Shown here: positions 1 through 11,105 of the stretch, piece after piece | Layout of the letters: every line of letters begins with the position of its first letter | How positions within the stretch are numbered: position 1 is the stretch's first letter | Assembly: GCF_001273955.1 (NCBI RefSeq) | Contig: NZ_LIGI01000001.1 | Span: 4,191,793 to 4,225,979, forward strand | Direction: 5' to 3' | From: Bacillus sp. FJAT-27245 | GTDB lineage: Bacteria > Bacillota > Bacilli > Bacillales > Cytobacillaceae | Length of the DNA: 34,187 bases | The notes under the pieces: model-generated | The model's input: the letters and a program-made list of their open reading frames with translations, nothing else | Databases searched by the model: none | What the model was told of the DNA's origin: nothing | Translations under genes and position numbers: made by a program

Positions 1-569
<569 letters not shown>

Positions 570-578
570 CTACAAATC

Positions 579-1693
<1,115 letters not shown>

Positions 1694-1749
1694 TTACCTA
1701 GTCATAAACTTCATATGGATTTTTCCATTGTTTACCCAATATAAAAACA

Positions 1750-1811
1750 GGGCATAAAGCAATGGCGAAGGTTCATTATGGAATGATCTTCGCCATTATT
1801 GAACAATGCCC
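1750..1811 (-). terminator. Hairpin between atpE and atpF, possible leaky terminator or mRNA stabiliser
   Basis: A perfect 10-bp stem (AATGGCGAAG at 1761-1770 with CTTCGCCATT at 1788-1797) is nested inside a second 5-bp stem (GGGCA 1750-1754 with TGCCC 1807-1811). On the transcribed strand it begins 6 bases after the atpE stop and is followed by TGTTTTTATATT. It is therefore either a partial intrinsic terminator or a 3' stabiliser of the atpE message. Both roles would fit the need for many more c subunits than b subunits. The structure is seen; the function is inferred. Confidence 0.6.
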
Positions 1812-1816
1812 AGCTA

Positions 1817-2814
<998 letters not shown>

Positions 2815-2831
2815 TCACCTCGCTTCTCTTG

Positions 2832-3203
2832 CTATTTGCGTAAAAAGGTTTGCTTAAAAAAATCTATCATAATGACAATATAGGATGTCATTAATCCCAC
2901 AACAACGCTGATTAAATGGAAATGGTCCGGGTACTTCATTGCGATAATAACCGCAAGGGCCGCACTGGCCATCCGGTTGAAAGACCCGAGTGAACGGACC
3001 TTTTTGCCCATCATCACAGCTTCGCCAAACTTATCTGTTTTTCTTACCATCAGCCACAGGTTGAACAGGCTTAGGGCTGTCCCTAATATGAGCCCGGCAA
3101 AAATTTGTTTATGCCCTGTAAATCCCCAGCCAAGCACATATAATGAAAGCAAAAAAAAGAGGTATCTTCTGATGCGGAAATAAATGGCCCTTAAATCGGA
3201 CAT
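2832..3203 (-). CDS. atpI: ATP synthase I protein (AtpI)
   Basis: A 123-residue membrane protein with about four hydrophobic segments (for example YLFFLLSLYVLGWGF and HLISVVVGLMTSYIVIMID). Its position directly before atpB and its features match AtpI. In related bacteria AtpI helps assembly or stability of the c ring, together with AtpZ. The ATG at 3203 lies 6 bases after the atpZ stop, so the two are probably coupled. Small AtpI proteins diverge quickly in sequence, so the call rests on topology and context as well as residues. Confidence 0.9.
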   Translation of the reverse strand: MSDLRAIYFRIRRYLFFLLSLYVLGWGFTGHKQIFAGLILGTALSLFNLWLMVRKTDKFGEAVMMGKKVRSLGSFNRMASAALAVIIAMKYPDHFHLISVVVGLMTSYIVIMIDFFKQTFLRK

Positions 3204-3209
3204 ATCATG

Positions 3210-3431
3210 TTAGTCTCCTGAATAATATTGCTGAACGAGGCGGAGCATGGCGTAGATTCCGGCTGCCAATCCCAGGAAAAGGCCAATGATCAGAAACAGT
3301 GGTGCGGTTCCTGCCTTGCCGTCGAGCCACCTGCCTGCAAAAATGCCGACGAGGACGGACCCTGCCAACTGGGCCAGGATTCCAGACATGAGCGCCATTG
3401 CCTGGAAAGGGGTTCTATCGTTTCGTCGCAT
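3210..3431 (-). CDS. atpZ: AtpZ, F1Fo-ATPase-associated small membrane protein
   Basis: A 73-residue protein with two membrane helices (ALMSGILAQLAGSVLVGIFA and PLFLIIGLFLGLAAGIYAML) separated by GRWLDGKAGT, the layout of the AtpZ/ATPase gene 1 family. In alkaliphilic Bacillus it is implicated in Mg2+ supply and in c-ring assembly with AtpI. I start it at the ATG 3431 (MRRNDRTPFQAM), which has GAGG about 9 bases upstream. An in-frame ATG at 3473 would add 14 residues without a good ribosome site. It is the first gene of the operon. Confidence 0.88.
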   Translation of the reverse strand: MRRNDRTPFQAMALMSGILAQLAGSVLVGIFAGRWLDGKAGTAPLFLIIGLFLGLAAGIYAMLRLVQQYYSGD

Positions 3432-3566
3432 ACTACCACATCCTCGCTTTCGAGAATGGAAATCGGGCAACAATACCGTAAAATTATGTATGAAAAAAAT
3501 CCTGTTTCAATGTTCTACATTTCTCCAGGAAAACCATGAAAACCCTATCATTTTATGCCCTTTGTA

Positions 3567-3595
3567 AGCATACAATAGCACCCTGGTAATGTCAA
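3567..3595 (-). promoter_or_regulatory. SigA promoter of the atp operon
   Basis: On the minus strand TTGACA (3590-3595) and TATGCT (3567-3572) are separated by exactly 17 bases, with a TG just before the -10. Transcription would start near 3560 and leave a leader of about 130 bases before atpZ. The 394-base gap 3432-3825 holds this promoter, the protease terminator and no plausible gene. Confidence 0.8.
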
Positions 3596-3790
3596 TCCAA
3601 ATGTGGTGAACAGATTCACAAACAGATGCTGGAAATTTAACTTTCTTTTCGAAACCGCAACTCCGGTAAAGGTTTGCGCAAAGCAAAAGTTTCCAATATA
3701 TGTGAAGGGGATTTGTGTTCCATAACAATTGTACTAATTCCCGCTCTATTTTCACCATGGGATTCATCCGTTATTGGTTTGTTTTTTTAA

Positions 3791-3815
3791 TAAAAAAGGC
3801 CCCCATTCCGGGAGC
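3791..3815 (-). terminator. Intrinsic terminator of the S8 protease gene
   Basis: The transcribed strand has GCTCCC, a 5-base loop and GGGGGC (3799-3815), then CTTTTTTATT. It lies 11 bases beyond the protease stop and separates that gene from the atp promoter. Confidence 0.8.
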
Positions 3816-3825
3816 GTATTTCAGT

Positions 3826-6117
3826 TCAATTAAATTGGATGGTCGTTTCAAACACGTCCTCTTTCCCAGCTTTTCTAGCAAACACTTTTACAATGTAAAA
3901 TCCCGGTTCCGGAAGCGGCAACGGATTGATTTCCCGCTTTAGCATCCCTCTGCCAATCTTTCTCCCATAATCCAGGAAGGCCACAAACCGCAAATCACTT
4001 TGCCGGAACAGCGCGATGCCGAATTCATCAGCGCCGCCAGGCAGGTAAACCTCATACCGAAATGCTCCCGGACTGTCTCCCTCCGCCATGGCGAATCCCA
4101 TTACCCTTGGATAGTCCGGTTCTGTAAGAGCGAGGATAAAAGGAATCCGGACAGGCTGCCCACCAGCTTGTAAAAAAAGCGCCCCATCAACAATCCTTCC
4201 TTTGAAAAGAGAAGGATCTATTGTTACTGCTACCCGCACCTTCCGCTCTTCCCCCGAGTCCAGGGTAAAGGGGAGGGGCATCTGCCAGCGCAGGCCATCT
4301 TCAGGGCTGGGAACTGTAAACGAGTAGTGAATTGGCTTTCCACTCACATTTTTTACAACAAGCTCGCTGCTCCGGCTCGCTTTCCAAAACGGCTTGCCAA
4401 TTTTTCCAAATGTGAGCGAGCCTGGGAGGACGAGTGTCCCCGCAGCGGCTGCTTTGTCCGCCTGTATTCTTCCAGCTCCTTGTTCAAATGCCCTGTACGG
4501 CTCGGCGCGGCTATTTTTCAAAACAAGGGCCGTATTCATTAATACCGCCTTCATTTCCGCCGGCCCCCATTCCGGATGCTCCTGTTTAAGGAGAGCACAC
4601 ACTCCCGCCACATGCGGAGCAGCCATGCTTGTTCCGTTCAGGGCAAGATAGCCCCCGGGAACCGCGCTTGTGATTCCCACCCCCGGGGCAACCACATCCG
4701 GCTTGATTTCCCACGTTCCAGTGACAGGGCCCCGCGAACTGAACGCCGCAACCTTATCACTATCATCAACGAGTCCAATTCTTGCCAGACCGCCGCTTTT
4801 TAAAATCTCCTTGCCAGCCGCCGCTGACACAGTCCCAACCGGTATTGGAACAGACTCCTCAAGATTGCCGTTAAACGTACCCATTGTATTGTTATAAATA
4901 ATGACTGCCTTCGCTCCCGCCTTAAGCGCATTGTTCGCTTTTTCCATGAAGGTTAGTTTTCCGCGCTTAATGACGGCGATTTTATTCCTTATGCCTTTTA
5001 ATTCCTCCAGGCTGCCGAATTTTCCGTCTGCGATTTCCGCCGAGGCCCCAGGTTCCCATTTTCCCGAACCGGCCAGCTTTTCAATCCTGAACCCTATCCC
5101 TGTTTCTTCTATAATAATAGTGGGAACCTTCATAGTAGGCGTCGACGCACCGACGGAAATTGCCTTGGATGCAGTTCCCGGTGAACCCACTGTCCATTGG
5201 CCCGGACCGGAATTCCCCGATGAAACGACAGGGATAATCCCTTTTTCCGCGGCCCGGTTAAGTGCGGTTGAGACAGGGAGGTCGGGCCCATTGACCGTGT
5301 TCCCAAGAGATAAATTCAAAATATCTACCCGGTCTTTTATTGCCTCTTCAATGGCAGACAGCACGAGCTCGGTCGTCCCTCTACCGCCAGGCCCCAATGC
5401 CCGGTATGCCTTGACCGTTGCACGGGGCGCCACTCCTTGGATTTTTCCGTTGCCTGCAATAATGCCCGCGACATGGGTGCCATGGATTGTCGCTGTTCCC
5501 CGTGGACCGCTTGCTTCCATAGGGTCGGTATCCCCATCGACCAAATCCTTGCCGCCGCCATAATTTCTCCTCAAGTCCGGATGTGTGTAATCCATTCCCG
5601 TATCAATGACGCCTACAGTCACCCCTTCCCCGGTCAGCCTTTTTCCATTACTGTCAAAAAAACCGCGGAGCCTCTGCGCACCAATCATTGCTGCACCATT
5701 GGCGTTATCGGCTTCCTCATCGAGTCCTTGCTGTGATTGATTGAGATTGACAGTTATTTTTTTTGAAGGAATTGCCCTGATGTGAACAGGGGCTCCCTCG
5801 TCGATACTATAAGTTTGCAGTTCAGAAATGGATTGGACGACCGATTCTCTCTCAAGCTGGCGAATGTCGCCAACCGTACCCTCGACTGAAAAACCATTGA
5901 ACGCTTCCTTGTAGGTCCGCCTTATCTTAACCGCCGGAAATTTTCGCAAAGTCCGGTTTGCCGCCTCCAGTGAAACTGGCTCCTTCAGGATAACAATGCC
6001 TCTTTTCACTTCAAGTGGATTGACGCCAGGCAATGGCGGGACTTTAGCGCCTATTGCCAATCCTGTGCTTGATTGAAGGAGAAACACAATACAAAATGCG
6101 CAGATTATTTTTTTCAT
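3826..6117 (-). CDS. Secreted S8 family serine peptidase (subtilase), Vpr-like
   Basis: This 763-residue subtilase is exported and should act outside the cell. A signal peptide (MKKIICAFCIVFLLQSSTGL) is followed by an inhibitor-I9-like propeptide near residues 38-105. The catalytic domain then shows D172 in VIDTGMDYTHPDL, H212 in HGTHVAGIIAG, the oxyanion N302 in GNSGPG and S497 in NGTSMAAPHVAG. A protease-associated (PA) domain is inserted at about 340-450, with AKAVIIYNN as its core. The C-terminal 190 residues look like beta-sandwich accessory domains. This architecture matches the minor extracellular protease Vpr, which is slightly longer. In B. subtilis nothing of this kind lies between atpI and upp, so the locus is accessory here. 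It has its own terminator and is divergent from the ATPase at 6266. Confidence 0.93.
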   Translation of the reverse strand: MKKIICAFCIVFLLQSSTGLAIGAKVPPLPGVNPLEVKRGIVILKEPVSLEAANRTLRKFPAVKIRRTYKEAFNGFSVEGTVGDIRQLERESVVQSISELQTYSIDEGAPVHIRAIPSKKITVNLNQSQQGLDEEADNANGAAMIGAQRLRGFFDSNGKRLTGEGVTVGVIDTGMDYTHPDLRRNYGGGKDLVDGDTDPMEASGPRGTATIHGTHVAGIIAGNGKIQGVAPRATVKAYRALGPGGRGTTELVLSAIEEAIKDRVDILNLSLGNTVNGPDLPVSTALNRAAEKGIIPVVSSGNSGPGQWTVGSPGTASKAISVGASTPTMKVPTIIIEETGIGFRIEKLAGSGKWEPGASAEIADGKFGSLEELKGIRNKIAVIKRGKLTFMEKANNALKAGAKAVIIYNNTMGTFNGNLEESVPIPVGTVSAAAGKEILKSGGLARIGLVDDSDKVAAFSSRGPVTGTWEIKPDVVAPGVGITSAVPGGYLALNGTSMAAPHVAGVCALLKQEHPEWGPAEMKAVLMNTALVLKNSRAEPYRAFEQGAGRIQADKAAAAGTLVLPGSLTFGKIGKPFWKASRSSELVVKNVSGKPIHYSFTVPSPEDGLRWQMPLPFTLDSGEERKVRVAVTIDPSLFKGRIVDGALFLQAGGQPVRIPFILALTEPDYPRVMGFAMAEGDSPGAFRYEVYLPGGADEFGIALFRQSDLRFVAFLDYGRKIGRGMLKREINPLPLPEPGFYIVKVFARKAGKEDVFETTIQFN

Positions 6118-6224
6118 ATGCCCTTAATCCTTTTTGCTGATAGGGTTTGATAAAAAATAAAATCTATTCGAAACCTGAACCGATTCATAAGGAATGGATT
6201 GTCCCTCGCCATCCCTCGCCCCTT

Positions 6225-6246
6225 TTGTTATTGTAAACAGTAACAA
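6225..6246. promoter_or_regulatory. Operator-like near-palindrome upstream of the AAA ATPase
   Basis: TTGTTA (6225-6230) and TAACAA (6241-6246) flank an interior that also nearly matches, so 9 of 11 positions of each half are symmetric. It ends about 20 bases before the ATPase start and lies between two divergent genes, so it could bind a dimeric repressor. I cannot name the regulator. Confidence 0.4.
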
Positions 6247-6265
6247 TGCTTGGAGGCGGAAATGC

Positions 6266-7048
6266 ATGGTTCTTTTACGAAAAGTGGCCTTAACAGAGGA
6301 AATAGAGGAAAATCATTACCCATTCAACCTGCCGCTTATTAAAAACTTCAGGGAATTGGCATTTGAAAACCCGGTTACGATTCTAGTTGGGGAAAATGGG
6401 ACTGGAAAATCGACATTCCTTGAAGCAGTCGCGGCAAATTGCGGCAGTATCCTGATTGGAGGCGAGCCAATTGATACCGACCCTGCACTCGCGCCGGCCC
6501 GGGAACTTGGGAAAAAGCTGAAACTGGCGTGGAGCGTCCGGACAAAAAACGGGTTTTTCTTTAGGGCCAATGACTTCATAACGTATTCAAGAAAGCTGGC
6601 TGAAATCAAGGCAGAATCAAGGAGGGCCTATCATGAGATTAAGGAGCGCGATCCTTACAGCCTTGAAGTATTGCCATACGCGCGCACACTTTATGAACTT
6701 CAACAATTGTATGGAGAGGGGCTTGATGTGCGGTCGCATGGGGAGAGTTTCCTCGATTTGTTCCAGGCGCGGTTCCGCCCCGACGGACTGTATATTCTCG
6801 ACGAACCGGAAGCGCCGCTCTCTCCAATTAAGCAGCTTTCGCTTATATCGCTGATTCTTGAAATGGTAAAAGAAAACGGGCAATTCATCATCGCCACCCA
6901 CTCGCCTATCATGATGGCGATACCGGGAGCCGTTATTTACACTCTTGATCAGGGGGAATTTATGAAAACCGACTTCGGGGATGTCGAGCATGTTCGGCTG
7001 ACCAGGGATTTCCTTGAAAATCCACACCGATTTCTGCGGCATCTTTAG
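6266..7048 (+). CDS. AAA family ATPase, predicted ABC-type (COG3910-like)
   Basis: A soluble 260-residue ATPase. It has Walker A GENGTGKS at residues 42-49, a signature-like SHGESFLDL at 157-165, Walker B LYILDEPEAPLSP with D179/E180, and the switch histidine H212 in ATHSPIMMAIPG. This is the single-domain ABC-ATPase fold of the COG3910/AAA_21 type, with no membrane partner nearby, so it is unlikely to be a transporter subunit. The family's role is not established. I chose the ATG at 6266, which has GGAGG 9 bases upstream; an earlier in-frame ATG at 6194 lacks a ribosome site. It is one of three plus-strand genes and is divergent from the subtilase. Confidence 0.85.
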   Translation: MVLLRKVALTEEIEENHYPFNLPLIKNFRELAFENPVTILVGENGTGKSTFLEAVAANCGSILIGGEPIDTDPALAPARELGKKLKLAWSVRTKNGFFFRANDFITYSRKLAEIKAESRRAYHEIKERDPYSLEVLPYARTLYELQQLYGEGLDVRSHGESFLDLFQARFRPDGLYILDEPEAPLSPIKQLSLISLILEMVKENGQFIIATHSPIMMAIPGAVIYTLDQGEFMKTDFGDVEHVRLTRDFLENPHRFLRHL

Positions 7049-7103
7049 ATTTGCCATGTGGCTCTTGAGCTCTCTGAACAGGAAATTTTCCTCACTAAAA
7101 ATT

Positions 7104-7139
7104 AAAAACCGAACGGGTTTGGCATCCGTTCGGTTTTTT
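7104..7139. terminator. Bidirectional terminator between the AAA ATPase and upp
   Basis: ACCGAACGG and CCGTTCGGT form a 9-bp stem with a 9-base loop, flanked by A5 on the left and T6 on the right. It can end both the plus-strand ATPase and the minus-strand upp transcripts, whose stops lie on either side. Confidence 0.9.
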
Positions 7140-7147
7140 CAAAAAGA

Positions 7148-7777
7148 TTATTTCGTTCCAAAAAGCCTGTCGCCTGCATCACCAAGGCCAGGGATGATAT
7201 ACCCATGGTCGTTCAGCTTCTCGTCAAGGGCAGCGATATAAATGTCAACGTCAGGATGTGCGTTTTTGAATGCTTCCACACCTTCAGGGGCAGCAATCAG
7301 GCACATGAATTTCACATGTTTGGCGCCGCGCTTTTTGAGAGAATTGATCGCTTCGATGGCCGATCCGCCAGTTGCCAGCATAGGGTCGACAACAATAAAT
7401 TCCCGCTCCTCAACGTCGCTTGGCAGCTTCACGTAGTATTCAACCGGCAGCAATGTTGCAGGGTCACGGTAGAGGCCGATATGGCCAACCTTTGCTGCAG
7501 GAATGAGCTTTAGAATTCCATCAACCATCCCAATTCCGGCACGGAGAATAGGGATGATCCCAATTTTTTTACCGGAAAGGACCTTCGATTTCGCCGGGCA
7601 GACAGGAGTTTCAATTTCAATGTCTTCAAGCGGCAATTCCCTGGTGATTTCAAACGCCATAAGCGTAGCGACCTCATCGACAAGCTCACGGAACTCCTTC
7701 GTCCCGGTGTTTTTGTCACGTATGTAGGTGAGTTTATGCTGGATTAACGGGTGGTCAAATACGTATACTTTTGCCAA
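7148..7777 (-). CDS. upp: Uracil phosphoribosyltransferase
   Basis: Upp converts uracil and PRPP to UMP in pyrimidine salvage. The 209-residue protein reads (M)[19 protein letters not shown] at the N-terminus and carries the PRPP-binding loop [12 protein letters not shown] and the C-terminal uracil-binding segment [18 protein letters not shown]. The start is a TTG at 7777, with GAGGGGCG just upstream. It gives exactly the 209 residues of B. subtilis Upp; an ATG further upstream would add 29 unrelated residues that run back through the promoter. It is transcribed alone, with its own promoter and terminator, although glyA lies directly upstream. Confidence 0.97.
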   Translation of the reverse strand: MAKVYVFDHPLIQHKLTYIRDKNTGTKEFRELVDEVATLMAFEITRELPLEDIEIETPVCPAKSKVLSGKKIGIIPILRAGIGMVDGILKLIPAAKVGHIGLYRDPATLLPVEYYVKLPSDVEEREFIVVDPMLATGGSAIEAINSLKKRGAKHVKFMCLIAAPEGVEAFKNAHPDVDIYIAALDEKLNDHGYIIPGLGDAGDRLFGTK

Positions 7778-7832
7778 AATAATCGCCCCTCTACTAATAG
7801 TTCCTCTGGAATAGGTTTGCACACTTCGTCTA

Positions 7833-7861
7833 ATTTTACAGAAAAAACTTTTCCCCGGCAA
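7833..7861 (-). promoter_or_regulatory. SigA promoter of upp
   Basis: TTGCCG (7856-7861) and TAAAAT (7833-7838) are 17 bases apart on the minus strand, with TG directly before the -10. The start would be near 7826, about 50 bases before the TTG codon. No PyrR-type attenuator is visible in this short leader. Confidence 0.65.
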
Positions 7862-7930
7862 CAATGAATACGCAATCTGGCTATTTTCCTTTTTTGGAAC
7901 TTCAAGTCAATTATTCCCTTGTCTGTCCAG

Positions 7931-7961
7931 AAAAAAACCGGCCCGTAAAATACGGGCCGGT
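7931..7961 (-). terminator. Intrinsic terminator of glyA
   Basis: ACCGGCCCGT (7937-7946) pairs perfectly with ACGGGCCGGT (7952-7961), and the transcribed strand then has seven T residues. It lies 44 bases after the glyA stop. Confidence 0.92.
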
Positions 7962-8004
7962 GAAGGAAACACAGCAGGCTCTCCTGCCTCATGTTTCCTG
8001 ACGA

Positions 8005-9246
8005 TCAATATTCAGGGTAAAGGGTGAACTTGGCAGTCAGCGCTTCCACTCGGGCACGCGCTTCAGCAAGCTTGGCTTCATCCTCATGGTTCTTCAGCGT
8101 AAACGCCATGATTGATGCGATTTCCTTCATCTCTTCTTCGCCGAAGCCACGGGTTGTAACAGCGGCCGTGCCAATCCGGATGCCGCTTGTAACAAACGGG
8201 CTTTCAGGATCGAATGGAATCGTGTTTTTATTGACGGTGATTCCGATGTCATCAAGCACCTTTTCCCCAACCTTGCCTGTCAATCCAAGGTTGCGCAGGT
8301 CAACCAAAATCAAATGGTTGTCCGTTCCGCCGGAAACAAGTGTAACCCCTTCTTCTTGAAGCGCTTTGGCAAGCGCCTTGGCATTGGAAATGACGTCTCC
8401 TGCATACTCCTTGAAGCCATTGTTGAGAATTTCCCCAAATGCAACCGCCTTGGCCGCGATCACATGCATGAGCGGGCCGCCCTGGATGCCAGGGAATACG
8501 GATTTATCAATTTTCTTCGCGAACTCTTCGCGGCAGAGAATTAATCCGCCGCGCGGGCCGCGAAGCGTTTTATGCGTGGTGGACGTAACAAAATCAGCGT
8601 AAGGCACCGGATTCATATGCAGTCCCGCCGCAACAAGGCCGGCGATATGGGCCATATCAACCATGAGATAAGCGCCAACCTCATCCGCTATTTCACGGAA
8701 CTTTTTAAAATCGATTTCCCTCGGGTACGCACTCGCACCGGCTACAATCAATTTCGGCTTGTGTTCAAGCGCTTTCGCACGGACATCTTCGTAATTGATT
8801 CGATGTGACTCTTCGTCCACGCCGTACTCAACAAAATTATATTGGACGCCGCTGAAATTGACAGGGCTGCCATGTGTTAAATGGCCGCCGTGCGACAGGT
8901 TCATCCCCAGTACCGTATCACCTTGCTCAAGAATGGTAAAATAAACGGCCATATTCGCCTGGGCTCCCGAATGGGGCTGCACATTTGCATGCTCGGCGCC
9001 AAATATTTCCTTGGCGCGGTCGCGGGCAAGGTCCTCAACAACATCGACGTATTCACAGCCGCCGTAATAGCGCCTATGCGGGTATCCCTCCGCATATTTA
9101 TTGGTCAGGACCGACCCTTGCGCTTCCATGACAGCCTCACTGACAAAATTCTCCGAAGCGATTAACTCAATCTTGGTCCGTTGCCTCTGCAATTCTTGCT
9201 GAATCGATTCAAATACTCGTGGGTCCCGCTTTGCCAAGTGCTCCAT
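8005..9246 (-). CDS. glyA: Serine hydroxymethyltransferase
   Basis: GlyA interconverts serine and glycine while charging tetrahydrofolate with a one-carbon unit. It needs PLP. The 413-residue protein has the PLP lysine K226 in [14 protein letters not shown], the N-terminal [10 protein letters not shown] and the substrate-loop [13 protein letters not shown]. Length is normal for bacterial enzymes. The ATG at 9246 follows AAGGGGGATTAGTTA. It lies between ywlG and upp as in B. subtilis and ends at a strong terminator, so it may form its own unit or be cotranscribed with ywlG. Confidence 0.98.
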   Translation of the reverse strand: MEHLAKRDPRVFESIQQELQRQRTKIELIASENFVSEAVMEAQGSVLTNKYAEGYPHRRYYGGCEYVDVVEDLARDRAKEIFGAEHANVQPHSGAQANMAVYFTILEQGDTVLGMNLSHGGHLTHGSPVNFSGVQYNFVEYGVDEESHRINYEDVRAKALEHKPKLIVAGASAYPREIDFKKFREIADEVGAYLMVDMAHIAGLVAAGLHMNPVPYADFVTSTTHKTLRGPRGGLILCREEFAKKIDKSVFPGIQGGPLMHVIAAKAVAFGEILNNGFKEYAGDVISNAKALAKALQEEGVTLVSGGTDNHLILVDLRNLGLTGKVGEKVLDDIGITVNKNTIPFDPESPFVTSGIRIGTAAVTTRGFGEEEMKEIASIMAFTLKNHEDEAKLAEARARVEALTAKFTLYPEY

Positions 9247-9298
9247 TAACTAATCCCCCTTAGAAGTCCATTTCTATTTATTTCGAAAATTCGATACT

Positions 9299-9307
9299 AT
9301 TTTAGCA
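9299..9307 (-). promoter_or_regulatory. Possible extended -10 promoter of glyA
   Basis: TGC followed by TAAAAT (9299-9304) lies about 50 bases before glyA, with no good -35. Just downstream an inverted repeat TCGAA-AA-TTCGA occupies 9283-9294. It does not match a standard PurR box pair closely enough to name. Confidence 0.35.
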
Positions 9308-9328
9308 GTTTCCTGGCGAAAAAGATAC

Positions 9329-9904
9329 TCAAGTACAGGAAAGATTTCCTGATGTCCGTTCGTAGATGGCCCGCGGACCGCCAATCAGCCTTGGCCTTGT
9401 TTTCGCAAGCACGACATTCGCGTGGCCCACCGCCCGCCGCCCAACCCGGACCGGCACGGCAACCGCTTTCAAATGCATACCAATTAGCGTATCGCCAATA
9501 TCGATTCCCGCATCCGCTTTGACCGATTCCACCACAACGGCATCGTGCATTTTTTCAAAAGCAAACGATGCCATCGCCCCGCCGGCCGTCCTGACAGGAA
9601 TAACGGAAACTTCCTCAAGCCCCCTCTTTTCCGCGGCATTTCTTTCAATGACTACAGCTCTGTTCAAATGTTCGCAGCATTGGAACGCAAGCTCGGCCCC
9701 CGTCCGCTCCCGGAACTTGTCCAACTGCCGATAAAGCATTTCTGCGACTTCCACGGTTCCCGCGGTACCAATATGTTTTCCGGCCACCTCGCTCGTACTG
9801 CAGCCAACGACAAACAGGCTTCCCGGTTTCAGCTCTACCTTTTCCAAAAACCCGTCGAGGATTTCGCCGAATTCGCTTTCCCACGCTTCGATTTCCTTTT
9901 GCAA
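9329..9904 (-). CDS. ywlG: UPF0340/TIGR01440 family protein, YwlG
   Basis: A 191-residue conserved protein of unknown function that sits next to glyA in most Bacillaceae. It has no signal peptide or membrane segment. Conserved-looking stretches are FVVGCSTSEVAGKHIGTAG near residues 32-50, QCCEHLNRAVVIER near 74-87 and the C-terminal RPRLIGGPRAIYE. The start is a TTG at 9904 with GGGAGG seven bases upstream; there is no in-frame ATG nearby. The family has no proven reaction, so I give no function. Confidence 0.9.
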   Translation of the reverse strand: MQKEIEAWESEFGEILDGFLEKVELKPGSLFVVGCSTSEVAGKHIGTAGTVEVAEMLYRQLDKFRERTGAELAFQCCEHLNRAVVIERNAAEKRGLEEVSVIPVRTAGGAMASFAFEKMHDAVVVESVKADAGIDIGDTLIGMHLKAVAVPVRVGRRAVGHANVVLAKTRPRLIGGPRAIYERTSGNLSCT

Positions 9905-10028
9905 TGTTATCCCTCCCCGAAAGTTTGCGATTGAACAAGGAAGCCCCGCGCCGTCCTCAAGAACGTCCGCAGGGCACTATTCCCATAAACCCTTATTATA
10001 AATGCCGAGTAATTTACTTGTTCGGCTT

Positions 10029-10475
10029 TTACAGGTTTTTTTCCTCGTATTCCGTTATTTTGCCGACACGGCCCGCATGGCGTCCGCCCGTAAACTCCGT
10101 CGAAAGCCAAATTTCCGCAATGTCCCGCGCGAGGCCTGGCCCGATGACACGTTCGCCCATAGCGAGCATGTTTGAGTCATTATGTTCACGCGTCGCCTTG
10201 GCGCTAAATGTATCGTGGACTAGCGCGCAACGGATTCCCTTTACTTTATTTGCGGCAATGCTCATCCCAATTCCCGTTCCGCAAATAAGGATGCCCCTGT
10301 CAAACTCCCCGGACGCCACTTTTTCTGCCACCGGCAAAGCATAATCAGGATAGTCGACGGACGTGCTGCATTCACAGCCGAAATCCTCGTATTCAATGTT
10401 CATTTCGTCAAGAAGAGCTGCGATTTCCTTGCGGATGTTGATGCCGCCGTGATCTGATGCAAGTGCTACTTTCAT
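10029..10475 (-). CDS. rpiB: Ribose-5-phosphate isomerase B
   Basis: RpiB interconverts ribose 5-phosphate and ribulose 5-phosphate in the pentose phosphate pathway. The 148-residue protein begins MKVALASDHGG, with the D8-H9 substrate pair, and carries the catalytic cysteine C65 in ILICGTGIGMSIAANK, plus EHNDSNMLAMGERVIG. An AGGAGG site lies eight bases upstream of the ATG. It follows ywlE closely (38 bases), so the two are probably cotranscribed. Confidence 0.96.
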   Translation of the reverse strand: MKVALASDHGGINIRKEIAALLDEMNIEYEDFGCECSTSVDYPDYALPVAEKVASGEFDRGILICGTGIGMSIAANKVKGIRCALVHDTFSAKATREHNDSNMLAMGERVIGPGLARDIAEIWLSTEFTGGRHAGRVGKITEYEEKNL

Positions 10476-10513
10476 GATTGTTTCCTCCTAAAATAAAAAA
10501 GACTATAGTTGTA

Positions 10514-10969
10514 TTATTCCCCTTTTTCCTGTCCCATGAGCTTTTTGGATGCTTTTTCAATGAGCCGCCCAAGCTCCGAGAAGGTGTCCCGGTACACATC
10601 GGCATTGCCTCCAAAAGGGTCGCCGACATCCGGATAGCCTTCCTCACCGGCAAATTCCTTTAGCGTATAAGTTTTGCCATGAGCTTCCGGAAACCGGCCG
10701 GTAATCGCTTGTTTATGGGTAATAGTCATGGCAAGGACGACAGTTGCCCATGCTACATCTTCCTTTTCAAGGCTCCTGGATTGATGCGAGTGGCTAATCC
10801 TGTTCTCATCCATGACCAGGATGGAATTAGGTGATGCGGCCGCCCCATTGGCAGCGAAAACCCCGGCAGACCTCACTTCTACCCCAGGGAGCTGCTTGCT
10901 TTTTAAAATCGCTTCCGCCATCGGGCTCCTGCACGTATTACCGGTACAAACAAACAAAACTCGATGCAT
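10514..10969 (-). CDS. ywlE: Protein-arginine phosphatase YwlE
   Basis: A 151-residue low-molecular-weight phosphatase. The P-loop is CTGNTCRS with catalytic C8. The residue after GN is threonine (T12), which in B. subtilis YwlE gives specificity for phosphoarginine over phosphotyrosine. The general acid lies in GDPFGG near the C-terminus. In Bacillus the enzyme reverses McsB arginine phosphorylation that marks proteins for ClpCP. I start at the ATG 10969 with AAGGAGG upstream; an ATG at 11020 would add 17 unrelated residues. It has its own promoter and leads into rpiB. Confidence 0.94.
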   Translation of the reverse strand: MHRVLFVCTGNTCRSPMAEAILKSKQLPGVEVRSAGVFAANGAAASPNSILVMDENRISHSHQSRSLEKEDVAWATVVLAMTITHKQAITGRFPEAHGKTYTLKEFAGEEGYPDVGDPFGGNADVYRDTFSELGRLIEKASKKLMGQEKGE

Positions 10970-10990
10970 GTTCGGACCTCCTTTCCTTTC

Positions 10991-11020
10991 ATTATAAAGC
11001 CCGTTTGCCCCATTTTCCAA
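10991..11020 (-). promoter_or_regulatory. SigA promoter of ywlE-rpiB
   Basis: TTGGAA (11015-11020) and TATAAT (10991-10996) are 18 bases apart on the minus strand. The start falls close to the ywlE ribosome site, leaving a leader of about 15-20 bases. Confidence 0.6.
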
Positions 11021-11067
11021 TCTGCCAATTCGGGTGCTCCGGAATCATGAAAGTGCCAATCCAATAT

Positions 11068-11094
11068 AAAAAACGGCCCCCTTTTCGGAGCCGT
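11068..11094 (-). terminator. Intrinsic terminator of mntP
   Basis: The transcribed strand has ACGGCTCC, a six-base loop and GGGGCCGT, an 8-bp stem with one G-T pair. It then runs into six T residues. It lies 12 bases after the mntP stop. Confidence 0.85.
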
Positions 11095-11105
11095 TCCATG
11101 CTTCT

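Noticed and set aside
3507-3767. Open frame of 86 codons upstream of atpZ
   Set aside because: It spans the atp promoter, has no convincing ribosome site and its composition is not coding-like.
4901-5563. 220-codon open frame opposite the subtilase gene
   Set aside because: It is the antisense of the catalytic domain and has no ribosome site or recognisable domain.
7744-7992. Open frame between glyA and upp
   Set aside because: It reads through the glyA terminator and the upp promoter.
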